From: Calothrix sp. PCC 7716
GTDB taxonomy: Bacteria; Cyanobacteriota; Cyanobacteriia; Cyanobacteriales; Nostocaceae
DNA: 64,000 bases
Reading direction: 5' to 3'
Assembly (NCBI RefSeq): GCF_019977735.1
Contig: NZ_AP025018.1
Span: 10,110,580 to 10,174,579, forward strand
Part shown: piece by piece, positions 54,869-63,823 of the stretch
How positions within the stretch are numbered: the first letter of the stretch is position 1
How the letters are laid out: each line of letters starts with the position of its first letter
Made by a program: the position numbers and the translations under genes
Notes under the pieces: model-generated
Told to the model about the DNA's origin: nothing
What the model saw: only the letters and a program-made list of their open reading frames with translations
The model's database searches: none

Positions 54869-54930
54869 TCGCAAATTTTATTGTGGAATGGGCGTCCAGT
54901 GGTTGTTTAGAAAGTATAAACTTGGAAAAT

Positions 54931-55085
54931 CCCCCCAACCCCCCTTAATAAGAGGGGCTTAAATACCTCTTTTTCCGCGTTTATTATAATTATAAATTTA
55001 GATAAATTTAATCTTATATTACTTTTATATGAAGGATGCATATTATTCTTACTCCCCCCTTAATAAGGGGGGCTGGGGGGGATTT
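54931..55085. repeat. ATCCCCCC inverted repeat
   Basis: AAATCCCCCCAACCCCCCTT at one end and AAGGGGGGCTGGGGGGGATT at the other, about 155 bases long with an AT-rich centre. Same family as 12791 and 25447. Confidence 0.75.
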
Positions 55086-55167
55086 AATTAGTTGCAGCTT
55101 CATATTAAATCGGTATTAGAATATAATAATGTGATTAGATGTTAGATTGTTCTATTTTTCTATCATA

Positions 55168-56913
55168 ATGATTCTCCACAGTAAATTTATTAAGGGTAAG
55201 ATTTTTGGTCTATCCTTAACTTGTGTATTTTTACTAACAGCTTGTTCTGGCTCAAAGCCTAATTCTTCAACTACTCAGCAAGCATCAAGTAGTAATAGTA
55301 ACAACACTCTTCGACTGCTCTACTGGCAGGTGCCAACTATTCTCAATTCTCATTTATCTGGAGGTGTCAAAGACTTAGAAGCTAGTCGAGTTACCTATGA
55401 ACCGCTAGCCAGTTTTGATAAAGATGTAAAATTAATTCCGTTCTTAGCAGCAGAAATTCCGACTATTGAGAATGGAGGATTGGCAAAAGATGGTAAATCA
55501 GTTACTTGGAAATTAAAACAGGGTGTTAAATGGTCTGATGGTAAACCTTTTACAGCGGCTGATGTAGTATTTACTTATAAATTTATTTCAAATCCAACTG
55601 TAGGCGCCAGTACGGCAGCAAATTATGAAGCAGTTAAAAATGTAGAAGCTATCAATGATTACACGGTTAAAATAAATTTTAAGGATAAAAATCCTGCATG
55701 GTCACTGCCTTTTGTTGGTCAAAACGGGGTAATTCTACCTCGCCACATTTTTGAGAAATATAACGGCGCCAATGCTAGGGAAGCACCAGCAAATCTTCTG
55801 CCTGTGGGTACAGGAGCTTATCGGGTGGTGCAATTCAAACCTGGTGATATTATTATTTATGAAACTAATCCTTTTTTTCGGGAAGCTAATGAACCCGCAT
55901 TTAAGCGCGTAGAACTTAAAGGTGGTGGGGATGCTACTTCAGCAGCAAGAGCGGTGCTGCAAACTGGAGATGCAGATTATGCTTGGAATTTGCTTGTGGA
56001 GGCGCCAATTCTTAAACAACTAGAAGCCGCTGGTAAAGGTAAAATAGATGCTAATGCTGGAGCGTTTGTAGAACGGATTGTAATAAATCAAACCGACCCA
56101 AATAAACAAACAAAAGATGGTGAACGCTCTAGTTTACAATTTCCCCATCCCTTTTTTAGCGACAAGAAAGTACGTCAGGCTTTTAATTATGCTGTTGACC
56201 GAGATACTATCGTCGAACAGTTATATGGTGTAGCTGGTCGTCCGACTGCAAATATTTTAGTACTACCTGATACTTATAATTCACCTAATACCACATATGA
56301 ATTCAATTTGAAAAAAGCTGCTGCTTTATTAGATGAAGCTGGATGGAAAGATACTAACGGGAATGGTATTCGAGATAAAAATGGTGTAGAAATGAATGTT
56401 TTATTCCAGACTTCGGTTAACCCACTGCGGCAAAAAATTCAGGAAATCGTCAAACAACAATTAACGTCTTTAGGTGTAAAAGTCGATTTAAAAAATATTG
56501 ATTCGAGTATATATTTTGCCAACGACCCCGCAAACCCAGACACAGTTGCGCGCTTCCAAGCGGATATACAAATGTTTTCTACTGGTAATAGTAATCCAGA
56601 CCCTGGTGCTTATATGAAGAATTGGACTTGTGAGGAAATTCCTCAGAAGAAAAATAATTGGTCTAAACCAAATTCTTCACGTTATTGCAATCCCGAATAT
56701 GACAAGCTTTGGAAACAGTCTGCCACAGAGTTAAATCCAGAAAAACGGCGCCAGTTATTTATTCAGATGAATGACTTGTTAATAAAAGATGTAATTGTTA
56801 TTCCCTTGGTTGCGCGCGCTACTGTAAATGGTATCAGTAATAGATTAACTGGTGTAGAAGCAACTCCGTGGGATACCCAAACTTGGAATATCAAAGATTG
56901 GAAGCAGAAATAG
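55168..56913 (+). CDS. Peptide/nickel-type ABC substrate-binding lipoprotein (OppA/DppA-like)
   Basis: About 581 residues from the ATG at 55168, with lipobox FLLTAC (Cys26). VTYEPLASFDKDVKLIPFLAAEIP, VTWKLKQGVKWSDGKPFTAADVVFTYKF and VRQAFNYAVDRDTIVEQLYG are the family 5 binding-protein signatures. It should deliver peptides, opines or similar solutes to permeases such as those at 59003-61059, which lie on the other strand. No OppD/OppF ATPase gene is in the window. Confidence 0.9.
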   Translation: MILHSKFIKGKIFGLSLTCVFLLTACSGSKPNSSTTQQASSSNSNNTLRLLYWQVPTILNSHLSGGVKDLEASRVTYEPLASFDKDVKLIPFLAAEIPTIENGGLAKDGKSVTWKLKQGVKWSDGKPFTAADVVFTYKFISNPTVGASTAANYEAVKNVEAINDYTVKINFKDKNPAWSLPFVGQNGVILPRHIFEKYNGANAREAPANLLPVGTGAYRVVQFKPGDIIIYETNPFFREANEPAFKRVELKGGGDATSAARAVLQTGDADYAWNLLVEAPILKQLEAAGKGKIDANAGAFVERIVINQTDPNKQTKDGERSSLQFPHPFFSDKKVRQAFNYAVDRDTIVEQLYGVAGRPTANILVLPDTYNSPNTTYEFNLKKAAALLDEAGWKDTNGNGIRDKNGVEMNVLFQTSVNPLRQKIQEIVKQQLTSLGVKVDLKNIDSSIYFANDPANPDTVARFQADIQMFSTGNSNPDPGAYMKNWTCEEIPQKKNNWSKPNSSRYCNPEYDKLWKQSATELNPEKRRQLFIQMNDLLIKDVIVIPLVARATVNGISNRLTGVEATPWDTQTWNIKDWKQK

Positions 56914-56971
56914 ATATAGCTTCGCTCCATTCGCTGCGAACAAGATATATACTTAATTTATTTTGTATATT

Positions 56972-57005
56972 GTTGATGGCTAAAAGATTAGCTAAAACCA
57001 TCAAC
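56972..57005. terminator. Hairpin after the OppA-like gene
   Basis: GTTGATGG and CCATCAAC pair across an 18-base loop, 59 bases after the stop. There is no T-run, so termination is uncertain. Confidence 0.4.
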
Positions 57006-57126
57006 CTCCTCATGTGACTGGCGATTTAAGTAGAAAAAACTACTAGGGAGCATGTGGAAATCTTATGCCGAACGCCTGGGCAGCCACTTTGATGTAAGGC
57101 AAAATGTGTCTTTATAGGAACTGCTC

Positions 57127-57448
57127 ATGGTTAGCAATAGCAAACAACTTTGTCTTCAACGTATCAGCATAGCTGAGGTTCCATCCATTCACCAAATCTT
57201 GGTGGCTTGCGGTCTTGATATGAAAGACCGCTTAGGCCTGAGTCATTGGATGCCGCCAAATTATCCGCTTGAGCAAATGCTTCACGATGCTACGGAGCAA
57301 GAGGTTTACGCTGTTGCAGTCGGCAATAACTTAGTTGGCACCTTTATGCTTGAGATGATGACAACGGTTCCATCGAGCTACATCAAGTATGGAAATATTC
57401 TTTGGCAGGTATCAGATGTACCAGCAGTGTATGTACATAAACTAGCAA
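57127..57448 (+). pseudogene. 3'-truncated GNAT acetyltransferase gene
   Basis: Starts ATG 57127 with AGGA eight bases upstream and reads LCLQRISIAEVPSIHQILVACG to WQVSDVPAVYVHKLAM. The last segment is where the acetyl-CoA loop of GNAT proteins should begin (Y-V-H-x-L-A-V), but the sequence ends in unrelated DGEVISSH, which is antisense to the neighbouring truncated monooxygenase gene. The catalytic half is lost. Confidence 0.65.
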
Positions 57449-57976
57449 TGGACGGGGAAGTAATTTCAAGTCACTGATTTGAAAATAATCTCCTTGAAAA
57501 TTAACCACTTCTCCACTCCATAAGGCTTTTACTACCTGTAACCACTCTGTAGAATAGCGATAACGTTCATCATGCGGAAGAAAAGGAATACCCGATTTTT
57601 CCATTTCAGGCTTAAACCAAGCACTTACCAAGTTGATAGCAAAGCGACCATTGCTAATTGCATCAATTCCAAGTGCCATTTTAGCTAAAACTACAGGATG
57701 GAACAGTAGTGGTTTAATAGCCGCAATTATTTCGATTTGATTAGTCACCGCCGCTAAAGCAGAGGCAGTTGTCCATGTTTCAAGCTGATCAAAATCCGGA
57801 TTTCTAGGATTGGCAATGTGTTGGGCAATAAGAGTTGTAGTGAATCCACATTCTTCGGCCAGCTGAATCAGTACCTTTGCTCGTTCAAAACTAGCATCGC
57901 GCGGAGATTGCGGATGGTTCATAGCTCCATAATTACCGCCAACAGGAATCCAAATTCCATACCGTGGTTGACACAT
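57449..57976 (-). pseudogene. 3'-truncated SsuD-like flavin monooxygenase gene
   Basis: The first half of a close paralogue of the enzyme at 15898: MCQPRYGIWIPVGGNYGAMN, GRFAINLVSAWF and DERYRYSTEW are retained. After LKLLPRP the match ends abruptly, where the intact relative continues VAQPHPRVYLGGES. From about 57449 on it reads antisense to the truncated GNAT gene. About 180 C-terminal residues are missing. Start ATG 57976 has AGGGTGAAG upstream; a motif at 58051 lies before it. Confidence 0.82.
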
Positions 57977-57988
57977 AGATAGCTTCAC

Positions 57989-58468
57989 CCTTTATTTCAA
58001 AAATTTAATAATTCGACTTATGCTAGAGTGCTTTTAATTCTTTGCATACAACTGTAAATCGACCAAGATTTAGTAGTAATATCCTACCATAATATGATAT
58101 TGACTAAATTAACCGTACTTAAAAATCGCTAATTATGGCACAAATGCTATACGACCGTTAGCTTCTCATGTTTTGTCAGAAGTCAGTTTTTCATATCCGT
58201 AAATAGAATAATTAACAATATTATTAGCTAGAGTAGTAATACGTGAACATACTTAGAAAGAAATTGTTATTAGCTCTTATCTCCCTAGTTCTTTCGCGTT
58301 GGCGCCTGTAGTGGGCGAGAGAAACAAAATGCTGTTGATATTATAAATGTATATAAACAAGCTAGCTTTGGAAAAACAGCTTTCGTCACATAGAATAATT
58401 AGAAAACATATATATCCGGTTTCGGATATGCATGTTATAATTGATCTTAATAAGATCAGGAGATAAAA
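57989..58468. other. Spacer with regulatory motif
   Basis: About 480 bases without a gene. ACTGTAAATCGACCAAGATT plus TAGTAGTA lies at 58051-58078, nearly identical to 4331-4358. AACCGTACTTAAAAATCGCT near 58111 is a weaker match. One GGCGCC near 58302. Confidence 0.55.
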
Positions 58469-58864
58469 ATGAGCCAATCTCAACCCGACAGACTTGACCG
58501 AATTGAAGCGACGTTAGACCAAGTTACGCAAGCGCTAAACAATCAAGTGACAGTGAATGCGGAATTGCGTGGCAGCATTGACTCATTAGCAAACAGTGAA
58601 GCGGCAACAAATGCGGAATTGCGTGGCAGCATTGACTCGCTAGCAAACAGTATTGAATCGCTAGCAAACAGTGAAGCGGCAGCAAATGCGGAATTGCGTA
58701 GCAGCATTGACTCGGTATCAAGCAATCAAGTGGCAGTAAATGCCGATTTGCGTAGCAGTGTTAGCTCATTAATAAATACAGCTAATCAGCATCAGGAAAA
58801 TTTTGTAGTGGTGGTTAATGAAATACGTTCCATTTTACGACGACTTGAAAACCTTGAATCATAA
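58469..58864 (+). CDS. Coiled-coil protein with internal repeats
   Basis: 131 residues. The sequence consists of repeats of about 17 to 21 residues built around NAELRGSIDSLANSEAA, in four copies of which one carries an extra SLANSIE unit, flanked by DRLDRIEATLDQVTQAL and a C-terminal helix IRSILRRLENLES. Heptad hydrophobic spacing predicts a long parallel coiled coil. AGGAG lies seven bases before the ATG. Repeat number probably varies by slippage. Function unknown. Confidence 0.8.
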   Translation: MSQSQPDRLDRIEATLDQVTQALNNQVTVNAELRGSIDSLANSEAATNAELRGSIDSLANSIESLANSEAAANAELRSSIDSVSSNQVAVNADLRSSVSSLINTANQHQENFVVVVNEIRSILRRLENLES

Positions 58865-59002
58865 AGTAACATAATTGGTAACGGATAGGGGATTTTAAAT
58901 TATTGTGCTTTGTTTGTAACAAATAAATCATCCGTTACATCCGATGTATCCGTTGAAACCAACCCACCAAAATTAATGACACAAGTTAAAGCATTTTATC
59001 AA
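58865..59002. repeat. TATCCGTTACATCCG-type repeat
   Basis: GGTAACGGATAGGGGA and, inverted, CATCCGTTACATCCGATG followed by TATCCGTTG. Related sequence is near 18045-18070. Confidence 0.55.
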
Positions 59003-59950
59003 TCATAACAACCTAGGGTCTAAAGCATCTCTTAATCCATCCCCAATATAATTAATACTTAACACAGTGAGAAATATTGCCGTACCAGGAAAAATAACCA
59101 TATATGGAGCAAATTGCAAAAAATTCTGTGCATCATAAAGCATTCGTCCCCACGTTGGTACATCTGGAGGAAAACCCAAACCCAAAAAGCTAAGGGTAGA
59201 TTCGGTGAGAATTGCCGTACTTACAGAAAGAGTTCCAGCAACAAGTACTGGACTAATCACATTTGGAAAAATATGAACCCAAATTAAACGTCGAGGTGAA
59301 GCACCTAGCGCGCGTGCAGCTGTCACGAATTCCAATTCCCGCACCGTCAAAAACCCTGCTCTAACTAGTCTCCCTACAGACATCCAGTTCAATCCACCAA
59401 TTAATAAAACTATTAAAACAAATATACCTAACTCGGCGCCAGCAATTGCTTTCAGAGAATCACGAAACAAAAATATTATTAATAGCAATAATGGCAGTCG
59501 CGGTAAAGCCAAACATAAATCGGTGAAACGCATCAAAATAATATCTATCCAACCACCGTAAAATCCAGATATTGCCCCAATTAATGTACCCAAACAGATA
59601 GTAACCAGTGTTGAAAAAATACCAATTGCTATTGATATTCTTCCACCATATAAGATTCGGGCTAAAATATCTTGTTCTAGGTCATTAGTACCAAAAGGAT
59701 GTGCCCAACTTGGAGGGAGAGTTGAAGCAGCAAAGTCAATTTTATTGATGGGAGTAGTGTAGAAAAATGGTACAAAAATCACGCATAAAACAATAATTGC
59801 TAGCATCACCATACCCAAAACAGCTTGACGATTACGAAAAAATCGGCGCCAAGTTTTATGTTCAAGACTTACTTGTGCAGGAATAGAATTAGTGACAACA
59901 GGTGGTAATTGGAGTTTTTTGTCAATTTGTTTTTGTAAACGTTTGAGCAT
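59003..59950 (-). CDS. Peptide/nickel-type ABC permease (OppC/DppC-like)
   Basis: 315 residues with about six helices. WRRFFRNRQAVLGMVMLAIIV at the N-terminus, HPFGTNDLEQDILARILYGGRISI, and the EAA loop FVTAARALGASPRRLIWVHIFPNV are OppC hallmarks; LSFLGLGFPPDVPTWGRML ends the family pattern. It partners the DppB-like protein encoded immediately upstream and presumably the binding protein at 55168. Confidence 0.92.
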   Translation of the reverse strand: MLKRLQKQIDKKLQLPPVVTNSIPAQVSLEHKTWRRFFRNRQAVLGMVMLAIIVLCVIFVPFFYTTPINKIDFAASTLPPSWAHPFGTNDLEQDILARILYGGRISIAIGIFSTLVTICLGTLIGAISGFYGGWIDIILMRFTDLCLALPRLPLLLLIIFLFRDSLKAIAGAELGIFVLIVLLIGGLNWMSVGRLVRAGFLTVRELEFVTAARALGASPRRLIWVHIFPNVISPVLVAGTLSVSTAILTESTLSFLGLGFPPDVPTWGRMLYDAQNFLQFAPYMVIFPGTAIFLTVLSINYIGDGLRDALDPRLL

Positions 59951-59968
59951 AAAGTATCTAGGGAATAA

Positions 59969-61059
59969 TTATTTTGTATAAGTAACGCGCGGGTCTAGCA
60001 AACTGTACAAAATATCAGCGACCAAATTAAAAACCACTATCAAAATTGCGTATATAAAGGTAATAGACATAACAACAGGTGTATCACTTTGTTGGATAGA
60101 GTCAATTAATAAAGCACCAATGCCAGGAACGCGAAAAACTTTCTCTGTTACTAAAGCTCCAGTAAAAACACTAGGAATATCTAAAGCAACTAATGTAACT
60201 ACAGGGATTAAAGCATTTCGCAAAACGTGACGCTGAATAACTATAAAATTTGGTAAACCCTTCGCATAAGCAGTACGTACATAATCTTTATGAATGTTTT
60301 CTAAAATCTCTGACCGAACAAAGCGCATCAACAACGCTGTTTGCCAAAGTCCTAAAACCGATATCGGCATAATTGATTGTTTGATTTGCTCAACAAAACT
60401 TCCCCAATCTGTCACTTGCAAAGTACTATTATAAATAAAAGGCAGCCAATTTAATTGAACACTAAAAATAATAATAAATACTAACCCTGTAAAAAAAGTT
60501 GGTAGAGAAAAACCAAAAAAAACTAGAACGGCAAAACTAACTTGAGAGGTAAAATTAATGGCTTAATTACGCAGGCGCCATAGAAAATATCCAACGAGTT
60601 TATTATGCTTACAGCCTACGTCTAGCAAGTTTTACCGCTCTAGAAAAAAACCAAAGTTGTCAAAATTGTATCAAAAGCAGAATTGCGTTTGAGCGCAGAA
60701 AGCACCCCTAAAGGAACTGCTAATATGGCGCCTAGAAAGTAAGCTGAACCCACTACCCACAGCGTAGTTGGTAAACGTTGAAAAATTAAACTGCTAACAG
60801 GACTGCGACTAGTGAAAGAATAACCCATATCTCCACTCACAAAAGCTGTAACCCATTTGACATAGCGAATATAAATTGGTTGGTCTAAACCTAAAGACCT
60901 TCTAATATTCTCTCGCACTTCGGCTGTAATAGAGGGATTAAGCGCAAATTCCCCCATTGGGTCACCAGGAGCTAATGCCAAGATAGTGAAAATTACGATA
61001 CTTATTGCTATTAGGGTTGGGATAGAAGTCAATAGACGCTGAATTAAGTATTTGTTCAT
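59969..61059 (-). pseudogene. Peptide-type ABC permease (OppB/DppB-like), split by a small element
   Basis: The first part (61059 to 60644) reads MNKYLIQRLLTSIPTLIAIS to ALKRNSAFDTILTTLVFF. The second (about 60522 to 59969) continues GFSLPTFFTGLVFIIIFS and then the EAA loop YVRTAYAKGLPNFIVIQRHV. Between them lie 121 bases with inverted ends, within an A/T homopolymer. Removing the insert restores one frame (TLVFFGFSLP). The uninterrupted protein would be about 320 residues, usual for DppB. As it stands the permease is broken. Confidence 0.85.
60523..60643. mobile_element. 121-bp MITE inserted in the permease gene
   Basis: The ends are CTAGAACGGCAAAACTAA and, inverted, CTAGAGCGGTAAAACTTG. A run of eight A flanks the left end and seven A the right, consistent with target duplication inside the homopolymer that encodes Phe-Phe. 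There is no coding capacity. Confidence 0.8.
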
Positions 61060-61105
61060 GATTTGCAGCGTTATAACATTATGATTATGATAACCACGTT
61101 TAAGT

Positions 61106-61453
61106 TCAGCTTGCTTTTAATACCTCTGTATTAAGCTGCAACTTATCTCCCAACCACAAAGAATATGATGTATGGTCAGCAACAGCATCACCTGTATTTG
61201 GATGGACTAGAACATCCAAACCCTCGCGATGAAGCATTAACCAGGGAACAACCTGATCAAACTGATTCAGTGAAAATGCAACTTGATACATAGATTGTGG
61301 ATGTGGTCCAACGGGTCCATCACGCCACCTTCCCAACTGTACCTCAAAGTTGGCGCCTAATTTCTCGCGAATACGGGCAGCAGTATCACGATTCTTGTAA
61401 TTGTAATAGACATGAGCGTGAAAACTGGTAATTGCGGTGGTATGTTCTGTCAT
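61106..61453 (-). CDS. DOPA 4,5-dioxygenase family protein
   Basis: About 115 residues from ATG 61453, with AGGTA nine bases upstream; the frame to 61513 adds 20 residues of doubtful value. FHAHVYYNYKNRDTAARIREKLG, LGRWRDGPVGPHPQSMYQVAF and VLVHPNTGDAVADHTSYSLWLG cover the whole family. The His residues of FHAHVY, PHP and VHPNTG are the likely metal ligands. Characterised relatives cleave catechol rings in plants and fungi. It lies between tauD-like and permease genes in one leftward unit. Confidence 0.85.
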   Translation of the reverse strand: MTEHTTAITSFHAHVYYNYKNRDTAARIREKLGANFEVQLGRWRDGPVGPHPQSMYQVAFSLNQFDQVVPWLMLHREGLDVLVHPNTGDAVADHTSYSLWLGDKLQLNTEVLKAS

Positions 61454-61544
61454 TCTTGTACTACCTGAAGAAAGGCGCCAGCTTAAGAAATAATCTATGA
61501 CTTTCCTTGGCAAGTCATAGAATATAGGCGATGCTACTGTTACT

Positions 61545-61566
61545 TTATCAGTTTACCGTAAAATTA
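61545..61566 (-). promoter_or_regulatory. TTTACCGTAAAAT motif
   Basis: CAGTTTACCGTAAAATTAAA resembles the ACCGTAT motif of other operons but in the opposite orientation to the downstream gene (61453). Its complement TTTTACGGTAAACTG matches the GTAAA core. Confidence 0.3.
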
Positions 61567-61574
61567 AACAAAAA

Positions 61575-61614
61575 TACTGCTCGGTTAGAAAAGCCAAAAC
61601 TTATCCGAGCAGTA
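61575..61614 (-). terminator. Rho-independent terminator after the tauD-like gene
   Basis: TACTGCTCGG and CCGAGCAGTA form a perfect 10-bp stem with a 20-base loop. On the tauD strand it is followed by TTTTTGTTT. It lies 41 bases after the stop. Confidence 0.8.
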
Positions 61615-61654
61615 ATTAATTTTATTGCCTATAAATCGCTCTTAGTATACTAGC

Positions 61655-62623
61655 CTACGCAAGTGCTGGTTCTGCTTCCACCTTTTGTAGTTTATCCTTT
61701 AAAGCATTTGGTACTTCAACTCCGAATGCTTCACCTTCAATAGATTGTGACCGGAAACCATCGGGACCAACTGGAATGTCACCTGTGATGGTAGTGCGAT
61801 AGAGAACACGCTCTACATCTATATGGTCTAAATCTTGAGGCGCCAAATGCGCGGTAGCACGATTATCCCAGAATGCGACATCACCATTGTTCCAGTGGAA
61901 GCGGGTGGTGTAAGCAGGTTTAGTAATTTGGTTGAAGAACAACTCAAGTAGCGAGTCGCTTTCTTGTGGTGAAACATCAAGAATACGCGCGGTGAAGCCA
62001 GGATTGACAAACAACGCACGTTCACCTGTTTCTGGATGGACACGTACCACCGGATGAATTGAAACTAGTGGATTGATAGCAATGCGTTGTGCAAGTTTAC
62101 TATTACTAGGAAACTGCAAACCCGCATTAAAGCGATGTTCAGCTTTCAATCCATCTGCTAGCGCGCGCAGTGGTGCAGACAAACCTTCATAAGCTGCAAC
62201 TAAATTAGTCCACGTTGTATCGCCACCGATACTAGGAACATCAACCGCGCGTAATATTGATCCCGCAGGTGGGTTGACAGCTGCTGTTACATCAGTATGC
62301 CAACGACTCTCATAGCTGGAACGTCGCAAACCATTACGTTTCTCAAAGCGACTACGGTCAATCGTGAGAATTTCTGAGAAACCTTCGATTGGCTCATCTT
62401 CGTGTGGATGCGCGTATGTAACATCACCAAAATAACCTGTGAATGCAATCTGTGCAGCATGGTCAAGATTTTGATTCCGAAAGAATACGACTTTCCATTT
62501 CAATAATGCTTGACGGATTTCTTTAACTACATCATCACTCAAAGGACGGGAAATATCTACACCACTAATTTCGGCGCCGGTGAAACCTGATGTTGGTTTG
62601 ACGTCAATGTGATTGTAACTCAT
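61655..62623 (-). CDS. TauD/TfdA-family 2-oxoglutarate dioxygenase
   Basis: About 322 residues from ATG 62623, which has GGAG upstream; the frame to 62671 is unlikely. It starts MSYNHIDVKPTSGFTGAEISGVD. The iron ligands are H and D in SRWHTDVTAAVNPPAG and the late His in WDNRATAHLAPQDL; the conserved Arg in RVLYRTTITGD binds 2-oxoglutarate. Relatives remove sulfite from taurine or other sulfonates, or hydrolyse alkyl sulfates. It fits the organosulfur theme and is the first gene of a leftward unit. Confidence 0.9.
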   Translation of the reverse strand: MSYNHIDVKPTSGFTGAEISGVDISRPLSDDVVKEIRQALLKWKVVFFRNQNLDHAAQIAFTGYFGDVTYAHPHEDEPIEGFSEILTIDRSRFEKRNGLRRSSYESRWHTDVTAAVNPPAGSILRAVDVPSIGGDTTWTNLVAAYEGLSAPLRALADGLKAEHRFNAGLQFPSNSKLAQRIAINPLVSIHPVVRVHPETGERALFVNPGFTARILDVSPQESDSLLELFFNQITKPAYTTRFHWNNGDVAFWDNRATAHLAPQDLDHIDVERVLYRTTITGDIPVGPDGFRSQSIEGEAFGVEVPNALKDKLQKVEAEPALA

Positions 62624-62734
62624 ATTTACTTCTCCACTTGGTTCGTAAGACTCTAGAAAGCTCTCGTCCAATTCATCTACTCGCTTAAAACATTTTGGAT
62701 GAGCAATCGTAGCTTTTAACTATATTACACTATT

Positions 62735-62752
62735 TTGATAGATTTACCGTAT
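62735..62752. promoter_or_regulatory. GATTTACCGTATTAT motif
   Basis: GATAGATTTACCGTATTAT lies in the divergent region between the tauD-like gene and the methyltransferase. It contains ACCGTATTAT, as in the promoters of 3184, 13371 and groES, and its complement ATACGGTAAATCTATC matches the longer motif. Confidence 0.5.
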
Positions 62753-62843
62753 TATAAAAAATAATATTTTTGATTAATGGAATAATAGGTTTACAGGCGC
62801 CAACTTATACATACTATATACTTGAACTTAATAGTACATTATT

Positions 62844-63713
62844 ATGTCTGATTTATCTAAATCACAAAACCTATTGTCAAATGAAGCTGTAAAACATTAT
62901 GAAGCTGGTGAAGAAGCTCAACGATTATTAAAAGGTACAAGTCGCTTAGAGTTTGAACGTACTAAAGAACTTCTTAGTCGCTATTTACCTCCTCCACCCG
63001 CAGTCATTTATGATGTTGGTGGAGGTTCAGGAGTTTATGCTTTCTGGCTTGCAGAACAGGGATATGAAGTTCATTTAATTGATGCAGTTCCTTTACATAT
63101 AGAACAAGCGCGCGTTGCTTCTAAATCTCAATCTGCTCAACTTGTGAATATCATAGTTGGGGATGCTCGTCAATTAAATCAAGTGTCTAATAGTGCTGAT
63201 GCTGTTCTTTTACTTGGCCCGTTATATCATTTAATAGAACGTAGTGACCGTGTAACTGCATTACGTGAAGCTCATCGTGTTTTAAAAAGCGAAGGTTTGA
63301 TTTTTGCTGCTGGAATTTCTCGCTTTGCCTCAACTTTAGATGGGTTATTTAGCGGGTATCTTGATGACCCAGATTTTGTAAAGATTGTACAACAGGATTT
63401 AATTGATGGACAACATCGCAACCCGAAAAACCATCCTGCTTACTTTACCACAGCATTTCTACATCAACCAGAAGAATTAAAGTCAGAGGTAGAAGACGCA
63501 GGTTTCTATACTGAAAATATTTTAGCTATCGAAGGAGCAGGTTGGTTATTACAAAACTTTGAGGAGCATTGGAGCAATCCAAGGTGCCGCTCTAGACTGT
63601 TAGAATCTATTCGTTGGGTAGAAAATGAACCTTCTATATTAGGTGTAAGCGCTCATATTTTGGCTGTTGGGAAAAAGGCGCCTGTTTTTAATTATGGCAC
63701 GCATAAAGAATAA
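62844..63713 (+). CDS. Class I SAM-dependent methyltransferase
   Basis: 289 residues. VIYDVGGGSGVYAFWLAEQGYEVHLIDAVPLHI contains motifs I and II, VGDARQL motif III, and ADAVLLLGPLYHLIERSDRV motif IV with the LYHL that is common in this group. The C-terminal region after FASTLDGLFSGYLDDPDF is specific. It is divergent from the tauD-like gene and terminated by a hairpin. Substrate unknown. Confidence 0.85.
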   Translation: MSDLSKSQNLLSNEAVKHYEAGEEAQRLLKGTSRLEFERTKELLSRYLPPPPAVIYDVGGGSGVYAFWLAEQGYEVHLIDAVPLHIEQARVASKSQSAQLVNIIVGDARQLNQVSNSADAVLLLGPLYHLIERSDRVTALREAHRVLKSEGLIFAAGISRFASTLDGLFSGYLDDPDFVKIVQQDLIDGQHRNPKNHPAYFTTAFLHQPEELKSEVEDAGFYTENILAIEGAGWLLQNFEEHWSNPRCRSRLLESIRWVENEPSILGVSAHILAVGKKAPVFNYGTHKE

Positions 63714-63750
63714 TATAATTGGCAGAATCTAATTCTCAAAAGTAAATTGT

Positions 63751-63786
63751 GTAGAGACAAGGGTTTAATCACGTCTCTACATTTTT
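63751..63786 (+). terminator. Terminator after the methyltransferase gene
   Basis: GTAGAGAC and GTCTCTAC form an 8-bp stem around a 14-base loop, followed by ATTTTT. It is a decayed relative of the 28-bp GTAGAGACG palindromes working as a terminator. Confidence 0.7.
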
Positions 63787-63823
63787 CCGAAGATATTTAT
63801 TATTCTCGTTTCGGTTGATAAAG

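Noticed and set aside
58550-58740. Regular DNA repeats considered as a CRISPR array
   Set aside because: The repeats are in frame with a coiled-coil gene and have no unique spacers.
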